DNA of 64,000 nt from Cobetia amphilecti (GCF_020217465.1 NZ_CP084115.1:1736001-1800000), one strand, 5' to 3'; shown: positions 26,822-36,066, counted from the stretch's first letter. The notes: generated from the sequence alone by a model not told the origin. Numbers and translations are program-made.

Positions 26822-27259
26822 ATGACAGGGATGACGAAGGCGTTATTGGCAGCTTCCATCACCTTCGTGATGGCCGGCTGTACCTCGGTGCAGGTTCAGC
26901 CTCTGGAACGCATGTCCTATCTGGATACCGTGTGCATCGAGCGCAATGAAGCCGTGATCGTGCCGGGCTTCCTGAGTGTGATCAAACGGGGCTTCAGTCG
27001 CAATGGCTTGAATACGCGAGTCTATGACGCTCCGGTCCCCGGCCATTGTGAAGTGATATTGACGTATACCGCTTTGCGCTCCTGGGACGTCACGACCTAT
27101 CTGTCACACGCAGAACTCTGGCTCAATGATCCGTATGGCGATGAAATCGCCTATGCGCAATATCATCTTGTCGCAGGGGGCGGCCTGACGTTCTCCAAGT
27201 TTGCCGGGGTCGAAACCAAGATGAATCCGGTCATCGATGACTTGCTGGTCAACTACTGA
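26822..27259 (+). CDS. Sbal_3080-family lipoprotein
   Basis: The protein has 145 residues with a lipoprotein signal. A Lys and a hydrophobic stretch (ALLAASITFVM) lead to the lipobox M-A-G-C, with Cys about 20, followed by TSVQV. The mature part includes DTVCIERNEAVIVPGFLSVIKRGFSRNG and LRSWDVTTYLSHAELWL, as in Sbal_3080-type lipoproteins. Function is unknown. GGGAG lies 6 bases before ATG 26822. Confidence 0.75.
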   Translation: MTGMTKALLAASITFVMAGCTSVQVQPLERMSYLDTVCIERNEAVIVPGFLSVIKRGFSRNGLNTRVYDAPVPGHCEVILTYTALRSWDVTTYLSHAELWLNDPYGDEIAYAQYHLVAGGGLTFSKFAGVETKMNPVIDDLLVNY

Positions 27260-27343
27260 AGCCTCAGCCGTGATGGGCATTCAAGCCATCTGCTTGTACG
27301 CCTCACCGGTACGTCATTTCTCGCCATGATGGCGCACTTGATA

Positions 27344-27379
27344 GCTGGGCCGGCGCTTGTGTCATGCGCCGGCCCCAGC
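27344..27379. terminator. hairpin between convergent lipoprotein and VOC genes
   Basis: GCTGGGCCGGCGC pairs with GCGCCGGCCCCAGC (one unpaired C) around a 9-base loop. Confidence 0.65.
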
Positions 27380-27412
27380 GGAGACTCTCGATCCATCTGG
27401 TGTGCTGGAATC

Positions 27413-27835
27413 TCAGGGTGCCATGCCCATGCCACGGCTGATCGTCGGGGCGCAGCGCTCGGGGTTGATGCTGACCACGCGTAGGCGATGCCCATCGGGA
27501 AGCACGCAATCGAGCACCTGCCAGGCACAGCCGGGGGCGCTGCTGCCGTGACTCTCGATCAGATGCGCTCCCTGGGCCTGCCATTGTTCGCGGAAGCGGG
27601 CAAAGTCCGTTCGCTCGATCTCAAGCGTCAGCTGGCGGCTGTCGGGTTGCTCGGCACTGCGCTGCAACAGCAATACGCTGGTCTGCTTGTCTCGGCGATG
27701 GTTCAGCTCCAGGGTCGCGCTGGTGGCGTTGCGCAACAGGATGGGCAGGGCGAGTGTTTCGGTGAAGAAACGGCAAGCGGCATCGAGGTCGCGCACTTCA
27801 AGGATGGCTGGGTGCAGGGAAAGGCGCTGAATCAT
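27413..27835 (-). CDS. VOC (glyoxalase/dioxygenase fold) family protein
   Basis: The protein has 140 residues in one vicinal-oxygen-chelate module pair. HPAILEVRDLDAACRFFTETLALPILLR is the first beta-alpha unit, LTLEIERTDFARFREQWQAQGAHLIE the second. WQVLDCVLPDGHRLRVVSI is the metal-site strand (PDGH-type). It could be a resistance or lyase enzyme; the reaction is not predictable. GAGG lies 7 bases before the start. Confidence 0.75.
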   Translation of the reverse strand: MIQRLSLHPAILEVRDLDAACRFFTETLALPILLRNATSATLELNHRRDKQTSVLLLQRSAEQPDSRQLTLEIERTDFARFREQWQAQGAHLIESHGSSAPGCAWQVLDCVLPDGHRLRVVSINPERCAPTISRGMGMAP

Positions 27836-28113
27836 GGCGAAGCCTCATGGCGTGAGGGGAAGAAGGGGTTGGGGGACTGGCTCAATTGCAGGAGCATGGA
27901 GACAGTGTCGTGTTCGTCCGGGTGAGACGCACTTTGAATCTGATGATGGTGGTGATGGCTTTACGCTATCTGGGGCCTTGTCGCGCTCGCGAAGGCCCGG
28001 GGCAATCGCTGTGGCAACTTGTCGCATTAGTGGTTTCGCGGGTGTGAATGGTTAGCATCCCTGTCATCGACCCTGCTGCCTTTACCTTCTCTGCAGGCCA
28101 CGCTGGAGTGTTC

Positions 28114-28839
28114 ATGTCGCCGCGCAAGCTGATCCTGATGGGACTCAGTGCTTTTGCCCTCGTCATTATCGCGTTGATCACGGGGCTTTCTGCCTCGCAT
28201 CAACCGCGTGATGCGTGGCCGACGACGCTCGAGCTGCCTTCCACGCGGGGACTGCTGCACGCGGACACCCTGTCTCGGGGGGAAGCGGGTCACCTGAGCG
28301 TGCTGATTCCCGGCTTTACGCATTGCCCGGACATCTGCCCGTTGTCGCTTGCCCGGCTGCAGATGGCCTGGCAACGCCTTGACGAGACTTCACGTGCGCA
28401 TCTGCATCCGATGTTTCTGACGCTGGATCCGGCGCGCGACACCCTGCCCGTGCTGTCACGTTATCTGTCTGCCTTCAGCCTGCCGGTGACCGGCCTTCGC
28501 CTCCCGTCACAGGACGACACGCGGCTGGAGGAATTCACCCAGCGCCTCGGTATCCAGTTTCAGCGGCGAGAATCCGAGCAGAGTCATCCCCCTGAACACG
28601 CGCAAGCGCAGGCGTCGGCCGGCGAGGCCGATTACATGATCGACCACAGCGTGGCGATCTTCGTGATCGATGAGCAGGGTCGGCTGCGTGACACCCTGCC
28701 GCTCAGTCAGACGCCTGCGCAACTTGCCGATCGACTGACGTTCCTGCTCCAGACCGTGGCCGCAGCGACGTCTTCTGACAGTGTTGCGACCGTCAACACG
28801 AGCGAAAACGCGAACGTGCCGGCCACGGGGGACGCATGA
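28114..28839 (+). CDS. Sco1/SenC family copper chaperone
   Basis: The protein has 241 residues, an N-terminal membrane anchor (LILMGLSAFALVIIALITGL) and a thioredoxin-like domain. The copper site is complete: THCPDICP (C71, C75) and the distal His in YMIDHSVAIFVID (H178). LTLDPARDT is the conserved Sco motif. It delivers or retains Cu, classically for cytochrome oxidase CuA assembly. It heads a run of four plus-strand genes and overlaps the next by ATGA, pointing here to copper handling. GGAG precedes ATG 28114; an upstream in-frame start (28048) lacks a good site. The long Ala/Thr/Asn tail after about 215 is unusual. Confidence 0.87.
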   Translation: MSPRKLILMGLSAFALVIIALITGLSASHQPRDAWPTTLELPSTRGLLHADTLSRGEAGHLSVLIPGFTHCPDICPLSLARLQMAWQRLDETSRAHLHPMFLTLDPARDTLPVLSRYLSAFSLPVTGLRLPSQDDTRLEEFTQRLGIQFQRRESEQSHPPEHAQAQASAGEADYMIDHSVAIFVIDEQGRLRDTLPLSQTPAQLADRLTFLLQTVAAATSSDSVATVNTSENANVPATGDA

Positions 28840-29312
28840 CAGTGACTTGTCCCTCGACTCGCCACGCCAGGCGTGAATCCGTCTCCTATCATCGCGCCCT
28901 GTCGCGCCTGACTGCGGCCAATGGGCATGTCGTCTTCGTGATGCTGATCGCGTTGGCCGCCATGCTGGTCATGCCGCTGGCGGCCCCGCGTGTGGTGATG
29001 GTCAACGACCATGCCGTCTTCGAGAGCGTTGGTACCGGGCGTTGGGTGAGTGCCGATAGCGACTGGATAATCCGCGCCGCTCGCGAAAGCGGTTCGCAGG
29101 CGCAGATCACCCACAGTTCCGCTGCCTCGGATTGTCCGTTGGCCAGCATGGCGGCCTTCACGCTGGCATTGGTCGCCGTTGCCCTGTTGCTGGCGTTGGG
29201 GCGGTTGTCTCGCGACGCGGCCCCGCGTCCCTGCCTTGTCGCGTTTCGCGACATCAATGTCTATCTGCGTCCGCCCGGGCGCGCGCCACCCCACGATTCC
29301 CTCGCGCCATGA
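28836..29312 (+). CDS. small two-helix membrane protein of a copper locus (DUF2946-like)
   Basis: The protein has 158 residues. Two hydrophobic segments lie near 33-50 (VVFVMLIALAAMLVMPL) and 108-127 (LASMAAFTLALVAVALLLAL). DCPLAS sits just before the second and a Pro/Arg-rich end (RPPGRAPP) follows. The layout resembles DUF2946 proteins, which often sit beside copper TonB receptors; I cannot confirm membership. Its start overlaps the sco stop (ATGA), indicating translational coupling. Function is unknown; a role in periplasmic copper handling is inferred from position. Confidence 0.6.
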   Translation: MTVTCPSTRHARRESVSYHRALSRLTAANGHVVFVMLIALAAMLVMPLAAPRVVMVNDHAVFESVGTGRWVSADSDWIIRAARESGSQAQITHSSAASDCPLASMAAFTLALVAVALLLALGRLSRDAAPRPCLVAFRDINVYLRPPGRAPPHDSLAP

Positions 29313-29420
29313 ATTGCTGGGCCACCTCGCGGTGGCTCTCCATAGTGTTCGGTGACCTCACGTTGACCGGCGGACAAAGCATCCGTCGCGCGTCGTGGCA
29401 CCTGTCGATGGGTAATCGAG

Positions 29421-30950
29421 ATGAGTTCAACAACCAATACCGACTCCGCGGGTCGCGCCGCTCGCGGTTTCAGCGATATCTACCGTGCCGTGTGGCGCTG
29501 GCATTTCTATGCCGGCCTGCTGGTGCTGCCTTTCCTGACCTTGCTGGCTGTCACCGGCGGTCTCTATCTGTTCCGTGAAGAGATCGACCACTTCGTGCAT
29601 GCCGACCTGATGAAGGTCAACACGCCGGTGGTGCAACAGGCCAATGGCCAGGCACAGGCGAGTGTCCCGCTGAGCGAGCAGGTGCGTGTCGCCGTGCAAA
29701 GTCTGCCCGGCAAGGCCGTGCGTGTCGTGCCGCCTGCGGCTAGTGACTTGACCACGGAAGTCGATATCGTGGCAGCCGATGGCAGTGGCAAGCAGGCGGT
29801 CTACGTCAATCCCTACAGCGGTGAAGTGCAGGGGCAGATGGCCTACCGTGACAGCATCATGTGGACGGTGCGCAATCTGCACAGCCTCGCCATCACCGGC
29901 CCCATCGGCAATGCCGCGATCGAGATCGCTGCCGGCTGGAGCATCCTGCTGGTACTCAGCGGCCTGTATCTGTGGTGGCCGCGGGGCCAGAAGGGTGGCG
30001 TCGTCACGCTGCGTACCACGCCTGCGCGTCGACTGTGGTGGCGTGATTTGCATGCCGTGTGTGGCATCTTCGCCGCTGGTTTCATCCTGTTTCTCGCCGT
30101 GACTGGCATGCCGTGGTCAATGGTGTGGGGTGCCAAGGTCAACGAGTTGGCCAACGGGCATAACTTCGGGTATCCCGATGGCGTGCGCGTGAATACGCCG
30201 ATGTCGGATACCCGTCTGGTGGACCAGGAGCGGACGACCTGGTCGCTCGAACAGGCCGTTATCCCGTTATCTTCCTTGCCGGCTGCAGCGACAAGCCATG
30301 TCGTGGACGAGGGAGAGCATGCCGGGCATGGCGGTGGTAGCACCAAGTCTGGTGTCGATAAGTCATCCGGCGCTGCGGCCGTGCCGCTGAGCGCCGCCGC
30401 GATTGCCCATGCCGATATCGGCCTCGATCAGGCTGAGCGCATCTTCGCTCGCGAAGGCCTGGCACCGGGCTATGCCATCAACCTGCCGGGCTCGCCGCAG
30501 GGCGTCTACACCGGCTCCATCTATCCGGATGCGCTGGAGCGCCAGCAGGTGGTGCATGTGGATCGCTATTCCGGCGATGTGCTGCTGGACATGCATTACG
30601 CCGATTATGGCCCGCTGGGTCGAGCGCTGGAGTGGGGCATCAATGTTCACCTGGGGCAGCAGTACGGGCTGATCAACCAGCTGGTGCTGGTACTGGCCTG
30701 TATCGCGATGGTGATGATGAGCGTCGGTGCGGGCGTGATGTGGTGGAAGCGTCGTCCGGTGGGCGGTATCGGTATCCCGCCGCTGCCCAAGGAGCGCAAG
30801 CGAATCGCCGGTGTCTGGGGCTTGATGATGATCATCGGTGTCATCTTCCCGCTGGTCGGCCTCTCGCTGATCGTGATGGGGCTGCTGGATTGGCTGTGGA
30901 TTCGCGCCACGCACAAGCGAGGGGATGACCTGCAGGAGGCCAGCGCATGA
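29421..30950 (+). CDS. PepSY-associated TM helix protein (PiuB/iron-regulated membrane protein type)
   Basis: This 509-residue inner-membrane protein has four main membrane segments: about 25-50 (WRWHFYAGLLVLPFLTLLAVTGGLYLF), 165-185, 205-235 (WWRDLHAVCGIFAAGFILFLAVTGMPWSMVW) and 430-495. PepSY-type periplasmic domains lie between them (AADGSGKQAVYVNPYSGEVQG, and QQVVHVDRYSGDVLLDMHYADYG). A His/Gly-rich loop (about 292-312, HVVDEGEHAGHGGG) could bind metal. Such proteins accompany TonB receptors and are thought to reduce or transfer the imported metal. It overlaps the receptor gene by four bases. Confidence 0.85.
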   Translation: MSSTTNTDSAGRAARGFSDIYRAVWRWHFYAGLLVLPFLTLLAVTGGLYLFREEIDHFVHADLMKVNTPVVQQANGQAQASVPLSEQVRVAVQSLPGKAVRVVPPAASDLTTEVDIVAADGSGKQAVYVNPYSGEVQGQMAYRDSIMWTVRNLHSLAITGPIGNAAIEIAAGWSILLVLSGLYLWWPRGQKGGVVTLRTTPARRLWWRDLHAVCGIFAAGFILFLAVTGMPWSMVWGAKVNELANGHNFGYPDGVRVNTPMSDTRLVDQERTTWSLEQAVIPLSSLPAAATSHVVDEGEHAGHGGGSTKSGVDKSSGAAAVPLSAAAIAHADIGLDQAERIFAREGLAPGYAINLPGSPQGVYTGSIYPDALERQQVVHVDRYSGDVLLDMHYADYGPLGRALEWGINVHLGQQYGLINQLVLVLACIAMVMMSVGAGVMWWKRRPVGGIGIPPLPKERKRIAGVWGLMMIIGVIFPLVGLSLIVMGLLDWLWIRATHKRGDDLQEASA

Positions 30951-33094
30951 CACTGTCTCTCGCCAATTTCCCGATTCGTGCGCGTCGTTTGTCATCGCCA
31001 GTGAGCGCATCGCGTGGTCGTCTGCCCATGGCCATTGCCGCCGCGATCGCGGGTAGTGGCACGCTGCCGGTTTACGCCGATGCTGACACCACCAGCGTAT
31101 TGCCGTTGATCCGTATCGAGGCTCAGGCGCCCATGGCCAGCCCCGTCCACGACGTGCATGCGGGGCATGCCAAGGGCGACATGGACCTTGGCGAACAGCT
31201 GCGCGAGGTCAATGGTGTCAGTGGCTCGCGCTTGGGTAGTCACGGTGTTTCGGCCATCTTCCGTGCGCAGGGCGGTGAGCGCCTCATCCAGGAGGTGGAT
31301 GGCGCATCGCTTTATCCCGCCTGTCCGGGGGGCATGGACACCACACTGGGTTACGCCACTGCCGGCAGTCAGTCGGACCTCACGCTTTACAAGGGCGCGC
31401 AGACCGTCAGTCGCGGCCCCAACTTTGCCGCGGGCAGCATCGAGGTGACGCGTCAGACGCCCTCGCGCAGCGATGATGATGGCGTCCAGGGTACCTTGGG
31501 GGCTGGCTGGCGCAGCAATGATGACGCCACCAGCGAGACTCTGTCACTGACCGCCAAGCAGGGCGATTTCTGGGCCGCACTGGACTTCGAGCATTCCGAG
31601 CGCAACAACTACGAGGATGGCAATGGCGATACTCAGTCAGGCGCGTATCGCAGCGACAATGGCAGTATCCGCATTGGCGCCTTCGCCACCGAGGATGTCG
31701 CCATCGAGGCGGGTGTCGCCGTGGTGCGCATCGATGATGCCCTGTATCCCACCATGGATGCGCCACGCAGCGATATGGACCGCCAGTATCTCAAGCTGAC
31801 CATCGACAACGTCGGGCCGTTCTCGCACACCGAGACACAGGTCAACCATGCTCGCGTCGTGCACGACATGGATAACGTCACCCTGCGTGACTTTGATGAT
31901 TCCAGCGCCAACTCGATGAGCATGGACATGAGCTCGGGCATGGATATGAGCTCAGATATGGACATGAGCGACATGGCCATGTTCTCCAGCGCGACCACCG
32001 AGACCTGGTATGCCAGCACCCAGGGCGATATTCCGCTGACTGTCGGCGGACATGACGCGATATTGACGCTGGGTGCCGATGCCGAACGGCTCGAGAGCAA
32101 TACCAACTCCCGGATGGGCATGTCACTGGATAGCCTGTCGGATAGCCAGACCTGGCCGGATGTCGTGCGGACGCGCGGTGGGGTATTCGCGGAACTGGAT
32201 ACCATCCTTGATGCCGACAACCGACTCGTGACCGGTGCGCGCTATGACGTCTCCATCAGTGATGCGCGAGATGCCAATGAGGTGGTGGGTAGCAATGCCT
32301 CGGCCATCTCCGCCTGGCGTGCCCAGTATGGCGATGATGTTGACGCCAAACAGCGTGATGGCGAACTCAGTGCACTGGCGCGTCTGGAGCATCGCGTCAA
32401 TGAGGCGGTGAAAGGCTATGCGGCGCTCAGTCGCAGCGTACGCTTCCCGACGGCCAGTGAGCGCTATTACAACCGCCAGTCCGACTCCGATGGTTGGTTG
32501 GGTAATCCAGAGCTTGATCCCGAGATCCATCAGCAGCTCGAGCTTGGGGTGGCGGTCAGGCAGGGCGCCTGGCGTTATTCGGCGGACACCTACTACAACC
32601 GGGTGCATGACTGGATCGAGCTGACCGAAGGCGACTCGCTGACCACCTACGACAATGTCGAGGCCGAGATCTACGGTATCGAGCTGGAAGCCAGTTGGCG
32701 GCAACACGGCTGGCGGCATTCCGCAGGCGTTGCCGCCACGCACGGCACCAACCTGAGCGATGGGACGCCCCTGTCACAGGTCGCCCCCTTCAATGGCTAT
32801 CTGGCGACACGCTATGACGCGGATCGTTGGTGGGCAATTGCCCGATTCGATGCGGCCGCACGTCAGTCGCGTATTTCCGACAGTGAAGACGCGACGGCAG
32901 GCTTCGGCATCGTCGGCCTGGAGGGCGGGTACCATGTCACTGACGCCATCGAGTTGAGCGCCGGCATCTCCAATCTGTTCGACAAGGCCTACGCCTACCA
33001 CGTCAATCGCTTCTACGACGATCCGTTGCAGGGCGATGTACAGGTCAATGAGCCGGGGCGTATCTTCTGGACGCACGCCAGCTGGAGCTTCTAA
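30947..33094 (+). CDS. TonB-dependent copper receptor (OprC/NosA type) with Met-rich insert
   Basis: This 715-residue outer-membrane receptor has a signal peptide after a long basic start, a plug domain to about 190 and a beta-barrel ending in the aromatic W-S-F. The copper-receptor hallmark C-P-x-x-M-D is at C126-D131, followed by TLGYATAGSQSDLTLYKGAQTV. His residues 68, 71 and 74 precede the plug. Residues 324-345, in an extracellular-loop position, contain nine Met within 22 residues alternating with Ser/Asp/Gly, a pattern typical of Cu(I) ligands. It would bring copper, free or protein-bound, into the periplasm for the PepSY and Sco proteins encoded just upstream. Confidence 0.88.
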   Translation: MTLSLANFPIRARRLSSPVSASRGRLPMAIAAAIAGSGTLPVYADADTTSVLPLIRIEAQAPMASPVHDVHAGHAKGDMDLGEQLREVNGVSGSRLGSHGVSAIFRAQGGERLIQEVDGASLYPACPGGMDTTLGYATAGSQSDLTLYKGAQTVSRGPNFAAGSIEVTRQTPSRSDDDGVQGTLGAGWRSNDDATSETLSLTAKQGDFWAALDFEHSERNNYEDGNGDTQSGAYRSDNGSIRIGAFATEDVAIEAGVAVVRIDDALYPTMDAPRSDMDRQYLKLTIDNVGPFSHTETQVNHARVVHDMDNVTLRDFDDSSANSMSMDMSSGMDMSSDMDMSDMAMFSSATTETWYASTQGDIPLTVGGHDAILTLGADAERLESNTNSRMGMSLDSLSDSQTWPDVVRTRGGVFAELDTILDADNRLVTGARYDVSISDARDANEVVGSNASAISAWRAQYGDDVDAKQRDGELSALARLEHRVNEAVKGYAALSRSVRFPTASERYYNRQSDSDGWLGNPELDPEIHQQLELGVAVRQGAWRYSADTYYNRVHDWIELTEGDSLTTYDNVEAEIYGIELEASWRQHGWRHSAGVAATHGTNLSDGTPLSQVAPFNGYLATRYDADRWWAIARFDAAARQSRISDSEDATAGFGIVGLEGGYHVTDAIELSAGISNLFDKAYAYHVNRFYDDPLQGDVQVNEPGRIFWTHASWSF

Positions 33095-33145
33095 GACTCG
33101 CACCCTCTCAATAGTGAGCGCTGGTCGCCGCTATTCGTTAGAACG

Positions 33146-33189
33146 CAAGAAGCCCGCCATCGGTCATGTCACCGGTGGCGGGCTTCTTG
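33146..33189. terminator. terminator between convergent copper receptor and mdaB genes
   Basis: CAAGAAGCCCGCCA pairs with TGGCGGGCTTCTTG, with an inner CGGT/ACCG stem. It lies 52 bases after the receptor stop. Confidence 0.8.
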
Positions 33190-33242
33190 TATTACGAGCG
33201 GGCTCGAATGCTTTCAGCGCTCGCAACTCATCTCTCGAACCT

Positions 33243-33827
33243 TCAGGCGCGGCCGACGTGCTCGCGCAGGTGCGTGCGGTAGGCCTGGGTGTAGGCTGCC
33301 AGGTCAGGATTCTTGATCACATCAGTGGCCAGGTAGGTCGGCAGGGCCGTCATACCGAGGAATTCCATCGCCTTGTGCACCGGGAAGTAGACGCCATCGA
33401 TGCCCTTGCCCTCGAAGAAGTTGCCTTCTTCATCAAAGGCCTCAAGTGGCGCATTCCAGGTCAGTGACAGCATGTACTGGCGACCCTGCATCAAGCCGCC
33501 AGTGCCGTAGCCCTGGGTCGGGCTGGTGCGATGACGACCATCGCTGGCATACAGAGAGCCGTGGCCCTCAGTCAGGATGTCATCGAGATACTTCTTCACG
33601 GTCCACGGCAGACCCATCCACCAACCTGGGGTCTGATAGATGATCAGGTCCGCCCACAGCTGCTTCTCGATGTCCGCTTTGGCCTCGAAGCCTTCCTCGA
33701 TGACGGTTTCACGCACTTCATGACCCAGCTCGGCCAGCTCACCGCGCGCCAGCTCATGCAGCGTCGCGTTCAGCTCGCCATTGGAATGAGCAAAGGCCTT
33801 GCCGCCGTTGATCAGTAGAATCTTCAT
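33243..33827 (-). CDS. mdaB: NADPH:quinone oxidoreductase MdaB-like
   Basis: The 194-residue flavodoxin-like protein starts MKILLINGGKAFAHSNGELN. YQTPGWWMGLPWTVKKYLDDILTEGHGSLYASDGRHR is the MdaB FAD/quinone-site signature. LSLTWNAPLEAFDEEGNFFEGKGID follows. It reduces quinones by two electrons with NADPH, limiting redox cycling. GGAG lies 9 bases upstream. It is monocistronic between two terminator-flanked units. Confidence 0.88.
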   Translation of the reverse strand: MKILLINGGKAFAHSNGELNATLHELARGELAELGHEVRETVIEEGFEAKADIEKQLWADLIIYQTPGWWMGLPWTVKKYLDDILTEGHGSLYASDGRHRTSPTQGYGTGGLMQGRQYMLSLTWNAPLEAFDEEGNFFEGKGIDGVYFPVHKAMEFLGMTALPTYLATDVIKNPDLAAYTQAYRTHLREHVGRA

Positions 33828-34072
33828 GCCGGGTACTCCACAACTGTTGGCTTTTCAGCAATGGCGCACAGCATGAGCGTTCGCAAGTCATTGATAAAGC
33901 GGCACTGGCGTAAAACACCTTTGCTGTAGGTGCAACAATCCGATCAGGTTGCGCGCGATATCTACGCATTCACTCCCTTCATGCCTTCTGCGGTATGAGC
34001 GCCCAGGAAAGGGATTGTATTGCTGATGGTTGGGGCACTCGGAATTGCGCTCAGAGCTTTCGGCCAAGCTCA

Positions 34073-35359
34073 CTAACGCAACCGCTTCAATTCCTGCCAG
34101 TTGGTGGTGTAGCGGGCGCTGCGGTGGGCGCAGCGCAGTTGCCAGGCGGCGTCGGGGCGAGCGACGCCCAGGCGCACGGTGCCGCGGCCCATCTTCTGAT
34201 TCATGGCGTCCAGTGTCGCCATCAGCTGCTGACTGCGTTCACGCCTGGCGATATCCGCTTCGTCGTCGAGCAACGAGAGTTGCTCGCGTGGCTGGTCGAT
34301 GAGGTCGAGCAGCATCACGCCAGCCTTCATGAAGCGATAACCGCGCAGGTAGATATGCTCCAGCGCCTGTTGCGCGGCGGCGAGTATCTCGCGGCTGTCA
34401 TTGGTGGGGGCGGGCAGCTCGACGATGGTGCTGGGTGAGTATTGCGGCAGGTCGGGTCGGTGACGATTGCTCTTGAGGAAGACCAGCACGGCGCGTGTCA
34501 GGCTGCCTTGATGGCGCAGTTTCTCTGCGCTGCGTTGGGCATGCTGGCGGATGGCGTCCCTGAGTTCATTCAAGTCACCGGTCATGCGCCCGAAGGAGCG
34601 CGAGGTCATGATGCGCTGGCGGGCGTCATCGGCATCATTCATCTCGAAGCAGGGCGTGCCTTGCAGTTCGCGTGCGGTGCGTTCCAGTACCACGGAGTAC
34701 CGCTGGCCGATGGCGCGCGGGTCGGCGCAGCGCAGGTCCCAGGCAGTGTGCAGGCCTTGCAGTGCCAGGCGTTCGACCAGTCGCCGGCCCACGCCCCAGA
34801 CATCGCCCAGTGGCGTATCGGCCAGCAGGCGCTGGGTGCCGACTTCATCTGGTTCCAGCACGCAGACACCGCCGAATTCCGGACGCTTCTTGGCAGCGCG
34901 ATTGGCCAACTTGGCCAGCGTTCGAGTTGGCGCGACCCCGACACATACGGGAATGCCGGTGAACTTGCGGACATTGCGGTGCAGGGTGCGGCTCAACGTC
35001 AGCATCGAGTTGCGATCAAAGCCATCGAAACGCACGAACATCTCATCGATGGAGTAGGGCTCGACCCCGGCGGAATATTCCTCCAGCACCTCTCGCACGC
35101 GCGCCGACATGTCGCCATACAGCTCATAGTTGGAGGAGAGCAGGTGGATGCGCCCCTCACGGACGAGTGGCTGTAGCTGGAAGGCGGGGGTGCCCATCTC
35201 CACGCCCAGCGCCTTGAGTTCGTTGGAGCGCGCGATCACGCAGCCGTCATTGTTGGACATCACGCCGACAGGGCGGCCCTCCAGGCGCGGGTCGAACACT
35301 CGCTCGCAGCTGGCGTAGAAGTTGTTGCAGTCCACCAGTCCGATCATCGGCGTATTCAT
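34073..35359 (-). CDS. umuC: DNA polymerase V catalytic subunit UmuC
   Basis: This 428-residue Y-family polymerase has catalytic carboxylates at D10 (GLVDCNNFYASCE) and D105/E106 (YSIDEMFVRFDG). GVMSNNDGCVIARSNELKALG is typical of UmuC. A beta-clamp-binding segment, QLSLL, lies near residue 370. It performs error-prone translesion synthesis as UmuD'2C. The chosen ATG at 35359 overlaps the umuD stop (ATGA), giving translational coupling under the LexA box upstream of umuD. Confidence 0.93.
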   Translation of the reverse strand: MNTPMIGLVDCNNFYASCERVFDPRLEGRPVGVMSNNDGCVIARSNELKALGVEMGTPAFQLQPLVREGRIHLLSSNYELYGDMSARVREVLEEYSAGVEPYSIDEMFVRFDGFDRNSMLTLSRTLHRNVRKFTGIPVCVGVAPTRTLAKLANRAAKKRPEFGGVCVLEPDEVGTQRLLADTPLGDVWGVGRRLVERLALQGLHTAWDLRCADPRAIGQRYSVVLERTARELQGTPCFEMNDADDARQRIMTSRSFGRMTGDLNELRDAIRQHAQRSAEKLRHQGSLTRAVLVFLKSNRHRPDLPQYSPSTIVELPAPTNDSREILAAAQQALEHIYLRGYRFMKAGVMLLDLIDQPREQLSLLDDEADIARRERSQQLMATLDAMNQKMGRGTVRLGVARPDAAWQLRCAHRSARYTTNWQELKRLR

Positions 35360-35817
35360 ACCGCGTATTCGTGGATGACGGAACGCACCACCCCCCAGAC
35401 CTGGCATTCGAGGTCGAAGATCGCGACCGGCGGATACAGAGCATTGCCGGAACTCAGGTAGGGGCGCTGACCGATCAGCTCATAACGCTTGACCACCACC
35501 TCACCCTCGACCAGTGCCACCACGATATGCCCGGGACGGGCATCGATGGAGCGGTCTACCACCAGGGTGTCGCCCTCATAGATGCCGAAGCCTTCCATGC
35601 TGTCACCCGCCACCGTCATGAAGAAGGTCGCTGCCGGGCGCTTTATCAGCCGCTCGTTGAGGTCCAGCGTACGCCCCGCGTAATCCTCGGCCGGCGAGGG
35701 GAAGCCTGAAATGCCAGCGCGCCCCGTGATGTGAGGGTGCGGCAGTGCACAGGGCTCCGGCGCTGGATGAGGGCGAGCCAGCGAGGCGTGGGACGGTTGA
35801 GCGGCAGATACGGTCAT
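35356..35817 (-). CDS. umuD: UmuD, SOS mutagenesis peptidase/accessory subunit
   Basis: The protein has 153 residues of the LexA/UmuD peptidase family. The Ser nucleophile is in VAGDSMEG (S73) and the Lys in VVVKRYEL (K110), with the same spacing as E. coli S60/K97. The RecA-stimulated self-cleavage site is Ala34-Gly35 (GRAG-ISGFP), where E. coli has Cys-Gly. The first 30 residues are Pro/His/Ala-rich and longer than in E. coli. AGGAG lies 9 bases before ATG. A perfect LexA box sits about 20 bases upstream. Confidence 0.93.
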   Translation of the reverse strand: MTVSAAQPSHASLARPHPAPEPCALPHPHITGRAGISGFPSPAEDYAGRTLDLNERLIKRPAATFFMTVAGDSMEGFGIYEGDTLVVDRSIDARPGHIVVALVEGEVVVKRYELIGQRPYLSSGNALYPPVAIFDLECQVWGVVRSVIHEYAV

Positions 35818-35833
35818 GGGTGGGGTCTCCTTT

Positions 35834-35859
35834 CGATACTGTATTCATATACAGTATCG
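35834..35859 (-). promoter_or_regulatory. LexA-binding SOS box of umuDC
   Basis: The core CTGTATTCATATACAG (35839-35854) fits CTG-N10-CAG. It lies inside a 26-base palindrome with 11-bp arms (CGATACTGTAT) around TCAT. The umuD start is 17 bases downstream of the palindrome edge, so LexA would block the umuDC promoter directly. Confidence 0.92.
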
Positions 35860-36066
35860 GCGCTGAGAAGCCCTCAGGCAACCGATAATCCCTGCGAGTG
35901 CTGCACATTCACGAGACGCAGATCAGATGAAGTGCACCTGTGTTCAATGGTGGACGGCAGGTAAAGCTGCTAGCAGAAAAAATTTCCCGGTAGGCCTCGC
36001 GTTTGCGTTTGCCTGATATCCGCCTTACCTTCGTTATTCCTTATATAACAATATTAGAGGTGGAAA

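Noticed and set aside
27973-27998. Inverted repeat GGGCCTT/AAGGCCC upstream of the Sco gene as a copper-regulator operator
   Set aside because: Seven-base arms with no match to a CueR or CopY-type box that I can defend.
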